NCBI GenBank assembly: GCA_024760905.1 | Contig: CM045745.1 | Location: 9,600,282 to 9,664,281, forward strand | Source of the DNA: Plotosus lineatus | Taxonomy: Eukaryota > Chordata > Actinopteri > Siluriformes > Plotosidae | Length of the DNA stretch: 64,000 nucleotides | Direction of reading: 5' to 3' | Part shown: positions 56,236 to 64,000 of the stretch, one piece after another | How positions within the stretch are numbered: position 1 is the stretch's first letter | Layout: each line of letters opens with the position of its first letter | Made by a program: the position numbers and the translations under genes | The notes under the pieces: model-generated | Told to the model about the DNA's origin: nothing | Database searches by the model: none | Seen by the model: only the letters and a program-made list of their open reading frames with translations

Positions 56236-56603
56236 GGGGGCAATGGTGGTCTAGTGGTATAGGGTGCTGGATTGCTGATCCAAAGGTTGGGGGTTCAGGT
56301 CCCACTCTCCACAGGGTTGTCACTGCCCCCCCCCCCCCCCCAGTTGCAGCTAACTGGGTTATCAAAGGCGGGCCATGTCTCTCACTGTCTATGGTGAGAG
56401 GTTCATGTAAAAGAACCATTGCTGACTTTCATAAAGAGTAGCTGCAAAGTCGTCAGCGTGTTTCTGTCCCTTGCTAAAAAGGGTTGTGACAGGAAGGGCA
56501 TCCGATGTAAAAAAAAAACCTCTGCCAAATCAAACGGGCGAATCAGATGATTCGCTGTGGCGACTCCCGAGTAAAAAAGGGAAAAAGCCGAAAGGAAGAC
56601 AGA
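56236..56603 (+). mobile_element. SINE-A, RTE-like tail
   Basis: Best plus-strand copy. Head GGGCAATGGTGGTCTAGTGG; anticodon-like loop GGATTGCTGATCC, most similar to tRNA-Ser(GCT); B box GGGGTTCAGGTCCCAC. Tail GGTTGTGACAGGAAGGGCAT to GGCGACTCCCGAG. Confidence 0.85.
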
Positions 56604-56741
56604 CAGTGTGATGTTGATTGGTGAAGCCAATTTGAACTAACACACTGGTCAAAAATTATAGCTAAAGGTACATTTTTAACTTAAAAAAAAAAAAAAAAGT
56701 TATACTGTAAAGTAATCTCGCTTATAGATCTTAAATAAATA

Positions 56742-57474
56742 CACTCACTATCCAAGTTACGACCTAGATCGGTTCCGACCAACCAGTCGTAAGTCGGATA
56801 TTTAACACAACGAAACCGAAACCACCCAGAACTCTCTATGAATTCACGTGACGCATATTCTTCACCTGTACGTTCTTTCAACATAAACATGTGGGAATAA
56901 ACTTGTTGCCTTACTTTACACTGCTCACAACATCACTTTCACATTTCTTTCCCTACATCTTCCGAACATGTGTACAGCGACTTTTCCATCTCTGCAATCG
57001 GTCGTTCACGCTGTTTTGTGATGATTGTTGACTTAATTGGGGCTGCTGCTTTCACTGCTTCCTTAACGCGGTCCTTGTCCTTCAAAATTTTAGACACCGT
57101 GGAGTGGGAGAGATGGAGATCTCACTTTCACTTTCATCTCCGTCTCCAATGACAGTACCTTCCTTACTTTCTTGGTAGAATCGCCATCTGATGAATCGGA
57201 CTTCCTCTTGGGAACCATGGTAACGGTGTACAGTAAATGAAAGTAAAATTGTACTGTAAAACAGATGTTACTGCGACAGTATCTACTCACTGAGTGTAGT
57301 GATAGAATGCGATGTGATGGAGCGTGAGATGCAGGGATGCTGCGCTGCCACAACCATCTTACGTGCTGCGCTGCCAGACATAGTATACAGGAAACTCATA
57401 ATAGGCATCTGCCAGACGTGGTCGTAAGTCCGGGTGGTTGTAACTCGCGTACATCGTAACTCAGATAGTGATTG
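56742..57474 (-). mobile_element. Family 8 Tigger element with transposase N-terminus
   Basis: Ends CACTCACTATCCAAGTTACG and GTAACTCAGATAGTGATTG, TA flanks (56740-56741, 57475-57476). Minus-strand ATG at 57218 reads MVPKRKSDSSDGDSTKKVRK. A shifted frame then reads LSHSTVSKILKDKDRVKEAV, KAAAPIKSTIITKQRERPIA and EMEKSLYTC to a stop near 56940. This is the CENP-B-like DNA-binding half of a Tigger transposase. The catalytic half is deleted. Confidence 0.87.
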
Positions 57475-58086
57475 TAGTAATGTGAAGAAACTAAAACAAA
57501 AATTCTCACAGTATCCATATTTTAAATTCTTCAAACTATCCAATCTGTTTTTGAATGGTAATGGTGGGAATGAAGGAAAGACAAATTAAGGCCATGTTGT
57601 TCAAAGCTTCCAAGTATGACGCATGAATGAAGAAAAGTGATAGCGGGGTATTGAAGAGACAAAGTGGCATCGATTGAGATAGTGAGCGGGAGTTTTTATG
57701 GCCGCATTAACTCGACCCTGTATTAAAGAGGACAGGACACTGTCTCTTATGTCTCGCTCACCCACGATAGTTAACTTTTGCATAGGATGTGGGAATGTTC
57801 CACTTTCAGCATTACAAACAGACAGCCTCACAACCCCAGTCAATCTTGGTGTAATTTTGCCATCTGTGCCAAAATAACAAGGAAGCAGCAACTTCAACCA
57901 CCAGACAATGTCCTGAATCAAGACGTTTTATAAGATTAGGATTTACAATGTAGAAACAATGCTTTATGGAAGGCCGCTTGCACCAGTCTATCCTTGACAG
58001 GTCATTGCTTTCACCGGAAACCAGGAACAAGCGGATATGGATGATGATTGAAATTTTTGGGGGTTTTTTTTTTGTTTGTTTGTTTT

Positions 58087-58385
58087 GTTGGGCGGCATGG
58101 TGTTGTACTGGTTAGCACGTCCACCTCACAGCAAGAAGATCCTGGGTTTGATTCCCAGCACGGGTGTTTCTAGGATTGTGTGGGTTTCCTCCGGATACTC
58201 CGGTTTCTCCCCAAAGTCCAAAAGCATGCACAGTAGGTTAACTGGCTGTTCCAAATCTCCCCTAGGTGTGAGTGTGAATGGATGTGCGAGCTGTCCAGGG
58301 TGTACCTTACCCTCAACCACAGTCGGCTGAGATGGGCGCCAGACACCTTGAGGCCCTAATTAGGATGACGCAGTTAGAAAATTAA
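58087..58385 (+). mobile_element. SINE-B
   Basis: Head GTTGGGCGGCATGGTGTTGT, B box GGGTTTGATTCCCAGC, tail GCGAGCTGTCCAGGGTGTAC to GGCCCTAATTAGGATGACGC. Confidence 0.85.
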
Positions 58386-58415
58386 TGAATTGTTTTGTTT
58401 TTTTATACGGTAGAG

Positions 58416-59226
58416 CAGTCGTCCCCAAACTACGGCCCGCGGGCCGGATACGGCCCACCTCCACATTTGGCCTGGCCTACTGAACAATACCAGAGATGCA
58501 TTATGATTCTTATTTTTGTTTTTAGTCTGGCCATGCGATCAAGACTAAAACATTCCCAGAACATAATATTCTACTCCACCCTTCTGCCGTCTGTACCCCA
58601 TCTGAACACCAGTACCCCCCAACCCCGAAACAAAACTCCTAGGCTCTCCCCTGTCAAATAGAACGGAATAATGGTGAAAAGGTTATGGAAGAGAAAATTT
58701 GATTGAGAATGCAGGGTATTTAACCTGCAGTGGACAAACGATTATTTTTTTGTTCAATGCAAAGAAAAGGTTGTTTGTATCATCTGTCAAGACACAGTGG
58801 TGGTATTCAAAGAATACAATCTGTGCCATCACTCTGAATCCCATCACAAAGACGAGTATGATCGCTTGCAAGGACAAATACGAGTAGACGAACTCTTAAA
58901 GCTAAAAAGTGGATGGTTAGCTCAGGAGAATACATTTGTATGCCAGGTTCGGCTGAACTAGTCGTCTGTTTTGGCAGCTTTCGGGTTGCTCAACTGATCG
59001 CAAGCAGTGGTTTTTTTTATTTATTTATTTCCTGACTTTTTTCTGTGATGGTCCCAGAAAGGGTTACTAATATTTGGTTATGCGTGGCTTACTGGAAAAC
59101 AATAAATGTTTATGTTTAGGCAGCCCTGCGATCGTCACACTTTTTCTGTTACATACTGACCTCGGCCTCCCATCAGAGAAGGGAAAAGTTATGTGGCCCT
59201 CGCAGAATAAAGTTTCGGGAGCCCTG
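58416..59226 (+). mobile_element. hAT element with GTF2IRD2-like BED remnant
   Basis: Left end CAGTCGTCCCCAAACTACGG; the right end, complemented, CAGGGCTCCCGAAACT. Flanks CGGTAGAG and CAGTAGAG match 7 of 8. From 58688: KRKFD, a stop, then a BED-like finger (VVCIICQDTVVVFKEYNL, then HH-SESHH). This resembles the hAT lineage that gave GTF2IRD2 and EPM2AIP1. The catalytic region is missing. Confidence 0.83.
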
Positions 59227-59264
59227 CAGTAGAGCCTTAAAAAGATTTGCTTGTATGCTAACTC

Positions 59265-60039
59265 AGCATTTACACTGTTTTGCAGACTTTTGTAACCCTA
59301 AGCAAATCTGGTTGGTCAGAAGTGTAAGCCTACTAGCATGGGTGCAAGTCTCATACACAGAGATGAATTAAATATCTGCTCGGATCGGCACAATCTACCA
59401 TGCATACTCAGTTAAGCAAAGAGAGTTGTAATATGAATGAAAACCCGAAAAGAAAGAGAACTCTCCGCTCTGCTGGTGATTCACATCAGTGCAGGCTGAG
59501 TACTAAACGAGTTCAACGGCGCCCTTGCTCACTTGAAAGACCGGAAGTCCGTATAACCCGCGTTTTGTGTCAAGCACAGCAAGTGCACTACTTTTGGTGT
59601 TGGACGCCTCACATATTGTAAGCGTTGATTGACTGTTTTAAGCTTCATGTAAAGTGACCATCCGTCGACCATCGGAACTATTTACAAGCAGAAAGATCGC
59701 ATCATAGAGAATGTTAAAGGTTATATTTGATACTGTATTTGATATTTGATGAGTGAATTTGATTAAAATTTATCTATTTGAAATTATTTTGCATGAATTT
59801 AATTTATTTGAAATTAATGTTGATATTATTTGATATATTTGATATTATTTTACAATGTTATGTTTATAATAATTGATTTAGGGGTGTTTTATGAGATACG
59901 GTAATGGTATTTATGGATGTATAGTACAGTATGAGCGTCATACGTCACACATCATACGTCACTGCAACAACTTGCGTTCATTTTCAACTTACGTTCGGCC
60001 GTCCGGAACCAATTAAAAACGTAAGTCCGGGAGCGTCTG
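59265..60039 (+). mobile_element. Family 1 Tigger-like element, left-truncated
   Basis: Shares ACACTGTTTTGCAGACTTTT and everything downstream with the 22662 copy and ends GGGAGCGTCTG at 60039. A basic reading KRKRTLRSAGDSHQCRLSTK (from about 59448) is better preserved than in other copies. Its left end abuts the hAT element ending at 59226. Confidence 0.75.
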
Positions 60040-60538
60040 TAATCCTACCACTCTTCCAGCCGCAATAGTTTCCAATGAAACTGAGCTGAACCCACCCAGC
60101 CCCACTGATCATGCTGATCAATGCATGCTCTGCCCAAACCCTGCCGATCACCTAAACCGAACAGAACCTGAGATCACAAAGATTTGAGAAAGCATCTATT
60201 TTGGTAAATCTCACAATGAGTGCTACATTTGTAAATAAGCAAACCAGACATTACCCAGACCTGGATTTCCAGACATTGTTCATAATTTTGAAGAAAAAAA
60301 ACACCTTAAGGGTGAACTTGCTGCTCAGAGAGCTCACAGTGTTGCAATGACAAACTTTCAATGAACGGTAAACAAACAAAAACAACAATTTGAATTCTGG
60401 GAAGGGTGACTCAGCCCCTATAATGACCACGTCCCACTATAGCATGGAAGTACTCATGTTTTGTATTTGCTACTACTACCATTACAACTCAACACCATTA
60501 CTCATTTCACAACAAAACACAGATGCTGTCAGTTGAGT

Positions 60539-60582
<44 letters not shown>

Positions 60583-61248
60583 GTCAACATATTGTCTGGG
60601 ATTCAGCCTCATCTCATTTTCTGAACCCCTTTATTCTTTATTAGGGTCACAGGGAGACTGAAACCCATCCCAGCCTACTTTGGACTGAAAAAAGGTCAAA
60701 ATGTTCAACAGACTATTATGGGGCAACACACACCACCCTCCCCCCATAGTAAATAGTCATGACATATCCTGTGTGTGTGTGCGGGCGGGCATTTCGGGCT
60801 CAGATTGGCCTCACTAGCTAGCCATCCTCGGACCCACAGATCACAGATCTGATATGAAGTCATGGGACATCGAAGGACGAACAACAACAAGAATAGTCAT
60901 GAAATAGCAAAGTAATATTCAGTCATTATAGCTGTCTGAGGTAGGAGAAATTGGCAGAATGGGCTTATCTATGGTCGAAATGGGCTTCTGTGGGTGGTGT
61001 ACATGCTCAGGAGAGAAATAGGTAAGCAATGTACTGTAACTGTTTGGATGCAGTAACACTATTTCCGGGGGAAGTTTTGTTTTTTTGTTTGTTTGGGGTT
61101 TTTTTTTTTTGGGGGGGGGGGGGGGGTTTGTTTGTCTTGTTTATTTGTTTTTTATTTTTTTCCTACAGCTGTTAAAACCATATGAACTTCACTCCCTCCA
61201 ACCCAAACAACTTTGGATCTCCCAATTTAAGCCAAATCTGCAACTTAC
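60040..61248. other. HACD4 intron, mostly unassigned
   Basis: A GA run (60569-60592), a SINE-tail fragment (60605-60700) and a T/G homopolymer region (61080-61160). Nothing else recognised before exon 2. Confidence 0.55.
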
Positions 61249-61355
61249 CAAATCCGAAGGAGAGAAATCTGGCGGTCATGTTGGAAAAGATCCATGTGTG
61301 GCCACAGAACTGGAGTAAATAGTAGAAGAACAGATAGACGAAGCGAATGCTGCAC
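61249..61355 (-). CDS. HACD4: HACD4 exon 2
   Basis: 107 nt, starts in phase 2 and ends in phase 1. The peptide contains FVYLFFYYLLQFCGHTWIFS followed by NMTARFLSFGF: first membrane segment and the HACD4-specific QFCGHxWIF-NM-RF block. Acceptor TTACCTGTATAG, donor TTTG|GTAAGT. Confidence 0.93.
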
Positions 61356-61784
61356 CTATACAGGTAAAACACAGGGGGAGGGGGAGGGGCAGGGGGAGGG
61401 GCTGAGCTAACGGAAAGTTCTTCTCTTTAACATGCATTTTCTTGATCTAAAGCTTCACATCAGGTACAAAACTCACTTCTGTTTATATCTTGACCTCTTT
61501 TTTTGATAGATTGCAATCCCAAAGGACTTTAAACATCTGTACAACGCTTTAAAACATCTGTATCTAAGTTTTTCACCTTCAACAACAACAACAACAACAA
61601 CAACACGAGCAGAAATTCCTGAAGCGGCTCGTCGGCTATTATTAAACATATGGAGGCTACAGACACCAAAAAAAAAAAAAAAAAAAAAACTCGGAAATTC
61701 CTTAGCATTTTCGGTTAGCATAGCATACCACGTCATAACACAGATGTGTGACGACATTAAATAAAGCTGGACAGCGGTGCTCAC

Positions 61785-61789
61785 CTCAT
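61785..61789 (-). CDS. HACD4: HACD4 exon 1 coding part (start codon)
   Basis: Only five coding bases, ATGAG, before the donor GTGAGC. Spliced to exon 2 they give MRCSIRFVYLFF. A is at -3 of the ATG (GGAAAAATG), a good context. An upstream frame on the same strand (61810-62064, 84 codons from ATG) ends 20 bp before this start and would be an uORF if the mRNA begins that far upstream. Confidence 0.75.
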
Positions 61790-62064
61790 TTTTCCGCGCT
61801 GCTCCACGCTCAGGTTTCTTCAGCCTGCTCGAGTTCTTTGCTAATCTCGGCTTCCCCGTTTCCTCGATGACGTAAACAGGGAGGTCCTGCAGTGGGCTTC
61901 CCTTTGCTTTTTCTACAGTGGATTTGAGTGATCTGAGGAAGTTCCTGCATTTCACTGGCACGTGCAAAAACGCCTTGCAGCAGCAGCAGCGTGAGATCGC
62001 CAGACGCCCTCACGTGACTCAAGTTCCTCCATGAGTTTCTGTGTTTCTCACAACTCTGCCACAT
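61790..62064 (-). promoter_or_regulatory. Presumed HACD4 5' UTR / promoter-proximal region
   Basis: Locally GC-richer, non-repetitive sequence directly upstream of the HACD4 start codon, with several CpG and a CAG repeat at 61978-61989. Transcription start not determinable. No TATA box recognised. Confidence 0.4.
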
Positions 62065-62149
62065 CCTTCATCCCCCAAACTAACATCTACACCTTTTACA
62101 ATCACTGCGAAGCCTGTTTCGACCACTTTATTCTGACTTTATATCTCAT

Positions 62150-62445
62150 CAGCAGCATTAACAAACCACTTAATCTTTCCAGGGTCGCAAGGGAGGCTGG
62201 AGCCTATCTCAGCCAACACTGAGCCAAGGTGGGGTCCACCCTGAACACCTAGCTAGAACATTGCAGGGCAGCACACACAACCACTCACATCTACAGGGTC
62301 AACGTTTATAGAGTGTGGGTGTACCTGAAGGAAAATAAATAGGGGAGAACTTTCAAACTCTACACGGAAACACCTGAGTCCAGGAGCCAAACCCAGGAGC
62401 TTCTTGCTGTGCATCGGATGTGCTAACCACTACGCCACAGTCGTT
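62150..62445 (-). mobile_element. SINE-B, reverse
   Basis: Tail AGGGTCGCAAGGGAGGCTGG; head complement GTGCTAACCACTACGCCACA. Confidence 0.78.
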
Positions 62446-62464
62446 TATATCTCATACAGATAAT

Positions 62465-62795
62465 CCATTCTGCCAATCCATTTAATTCTACTTGAGTCAT
62501 GGGGAGGCTGGAGCCTTTTTTCAGATGGTACTGGATGAAGGTGGGGTACACCCTGAACATAAAGATTTCAAATCCATTAGTACGGAGAACTCATAATGAT
62601 CTTACTAGTGTAAGATTGACCTGTAATGAGAACATCGACCATACCGGAATACACACACCTACACATCCAACCATTCACACTCACTCTCACACACCTAGAC
62701 GCAATTTGGAACAGTCACGTCGCCCGCCGTGTTCGATTCCTGGACCTTTTTATGTGAGGTGGACGTGCTCACCACTACTTCACTGTGCCGCAATG
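62465..62795 (-). mobile_element. SINE-B, reverse, decayed
   Basis: Tail GAGTCATGGGGAGGCTGGAG, head complement GTGCTCACCACTACTTCACT. Lies directly beside the previous copy. Confidence 0.7.
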
Positions 62796-62811
62796 AATGT
62801 AATACTCATTC

Positions 62812-63130
62812 AGTCATTCATTTTCTGAACCACTTACTCCTAATCAGGGTTGTGGGCAAGCTGGTGCCCATCTCAGCCAATACACCCTGGACAGCTCACC
62901 AGGCCATCACAGGGCAGAAATACGTGGACGGCTATGCAGCCTACTCTTGACAAAAGTCATCAATGGTTCTTTTTCACTTCTCACCACAGACAGTGAGAGA
63001 CATGGCCGGCCTTTGACAACCCAATTAGCTGCACTGGGGGGACAGTGACAACCTGTTGAGAGAGGGGCTTGAACCCCTGACCTTGGGATCAGTAATCCAG
63101 CACCTTCACCACCAGGCCAGCACTGCTCGC
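62812..63130 (-). mobile_element. SINE-A, L2-like tail, reverse
   Basis: Full arrangement in complement: tail CTCCTAATCAGGGTTGTGGG, body CACAGACAGTGAGAGACATG, B-box complement GGGGCTTGAACCCCTGACCT. Confidence 0.82.
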
Positions 63131-63179
63131 ATGTAGTACTGTGTTTTGCTGACTTATTTTAAAATCTGTAGGTTGATGT

Positions 63180-63500
63180 TATTCATCCTAATTAGGGTCG
63201 CAGGGAGGCTGGCGCTCATCCCAGCCGACTCCGGGTGAGGGCAGAGTACACCCTGGACAGCTCCCCAGGCTATCGCATGGTGGAAACACGCTGACGGCTT
63301 TGCAGCTACTCTTGTCGAAAGTCATCGATGGTTCTTTTACACGAACCTCACAGCATAGACAGTGAGAGACATGGCCGGCCTTTGGTAACCCAGTTAGCTG
63401 CACTGGGGGGACAGTGGCAACCTTGTGGAGAGTGGGGCTTGAACCCCCAACCATTGGATAAGATGAGTGCCCTATACCACTAGGCCACCATTGCCCATTG
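63180..63500 (-). mobile_element. SINE-A, L2-like tail, reverse
   Basis: Tail CCTAATTAGGGTCGCAGGGA, junction GCATGGTGGAAACACGCTGA, body GACATGGCCGGCCTTTGGTA, head GCCACCATTGCCC. Confidence 0.83.
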
Positions 63501-63624
63501 ATGTTATTGTTTTACATTATTTAAAAAAGAAATCAATGTCCATCGCTGAGGAACAAACCACGGCGGAACCACCACTAAAGCACCATGAATCCCTGATACG
63601 GTTCCAATTGAATAAAAATATTTA

Positions 63625-63925
63625 ATCTTCGGGTGGTAGGGTGGGGTAGTGATTAGCACGTCCACCTCACAGCAAGAATGTCCTGGGCTCTGCATGGGGC
63701 ATTTCTGTGTGGAGTTTGCGTGTTCTCCTCATGTTTGCATGTTCTCCTCTGGGTTCGCTGATTTCCTCCCACAGACCAAAAGACATGCACATTAGGCAAT
63801 CGGCTCTTCCAGACTGCTACTGGGTGTGGGCGTGAATGTGAACGTTTGTGTGTTTTGGCCCAGAATGGTCTGGTGAGCTTTTCAGTGTGTGATCCACCTT
63901 CACCTAGTGTCGGGTAAGCATGTTT
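63625..63925 (+). mobile_element. SINE-B, diverged
   Basis: GGTGGGGTAGTGATTAGCAC and CACCTCACAGCAAGAATGTC identify the head. Body CCACAGACCAAAAGACATGC. The tail is eroded. Confidence 0.78.
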
Positions 63926-64000
63926 GTGGTGTGGCAAAAGAGTGAGTGAGCGAGTGTGTTATATGTGAAACAAAGGTGTGCTCAGATTTATTTATGGAAA

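Larger units (their letters stand above)
42794..61789 (-). other. HACD4: HACD4 gene, complete coding region, 7 exons
   Basis: Gene-level entry, minus strand. Seven exons (5, 107, 119, 110, 107, 132 and 83 nt) join in frame into 220 residues and TAA; human HACD4 is 232. The family dehydrates 3-hydroxyacyl-CoA to trans-2-enoyl-CoA in the endoplasmic-reticulum cycle that elongates very-long-chain fatty acids. The protein is mostly hydrophobic helices. The catalytic Tyr and Glu known from yeast Phs1, seven residues apart, are both present (Y142, E149). The C-terminus KRKRH resembles a KxKxx ER-retrieval signal. HACD4 rather than HACD1-3 is suggested by QFCGHTWIFSNMTARF and by Asp in WSILDLIRY, and by the FOCAD neighbour. 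Confidence 0.92.

Noticed and set aside
49166..56400. Genuine tRNA genes, from the A and B boxes
   Set aside because: The tRNA-like stretches lack paired acceptor stems and each is followed by the same SINE body.
61473..61967. A 164-codon minus-strand frame over the HACD4 first exon
   Set aside because: It starts at a TTG, runs through the exon 1 donor into the intron and is in a different frame from MRCSIRF.

Overview
The window looks like genomic DNA from a ray-finned fish. It has short protein-matching exons with GT/AG (one GC/AG) splice sites inside long introns, and those introns are full of Tc1, pogo/Tigger and hAT DNA transposons, tRNA-derived SINEs and decayed LINEs. I cannot name the species. 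Two host genes are supported, and they converge tail to tail.

Plus strand, 5563-42426: the 3' half of FOCAD (focadhesin). Twenty-three exons join in a consistent reading frame into 921 residues, ending at TGA 42424-42426. The upstream exons lie outside the window. Minus strand, 61789 down to 42965: a complete HACD4 (3-hydroxyacyl-CoA dehydratase 4), seven coding exons and 220 residues, with the Tyr142...Glu149 catalytic pair kept. The stop codons are 538 bp apart. The same tail-to-tail order is found on human chromosome 9p21.3, as I recall it.

Almost everything else is transposon-derived. I sorted the inverted-repeat elements by their ends. Pogo/Tigger-type elements with TA target sites: family 1 (CAGACGCTCC), family 2 (CAGTGGTACCTC and CAGTCGGCCCCC), family 3 (CAGGGATCCCTCGC), family 4 (CAGTGATACCTC), family 5 (CCGTAATTTCC), family 6 (CTGTATTC), family 7 (CAAGCAAACCTC) and family 8 (CACTCACTATCC). 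Pieces of a pogo/Tigger transposase are readable in families 5 and 8. Four hAT elements have near-perfect 8-bp target duplications. One Tc1 element has an open reading frame and an intact DD34E triad but has lost its 5' end. Two LINEs interrupt FOCAD introns: a + strand APE-type element at 12.1-14.4 kb and a - strand RTE-type element at 33.8-36.8 kb. Three SINE families are present. SINE-A occurs with two different 3' tails.

Layout: 1-5.5 kb, FOCAD intron with family 1, 2 and 3 elements; 5.5-32.5 kb, FOCAD exons 1-19 as numbered here; 32.5-37.2 kb, a GC-AG intron holding the RTE LINE; 37.2-42.4 kb, the last four FOCAD exons; 43.0-47.7 kb, HACD4 exons 7 to 3; 47.7-61.2 kb, a large HACD4 intron of SINEs and DNA transposons; 61.2-62.1 kb, HACD4 exon 2, start codon and presumed 5' region; 62.1-64 kb, SINEs only. 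No bacterial operon, CRISPR array or canonical RNA gene was seen.
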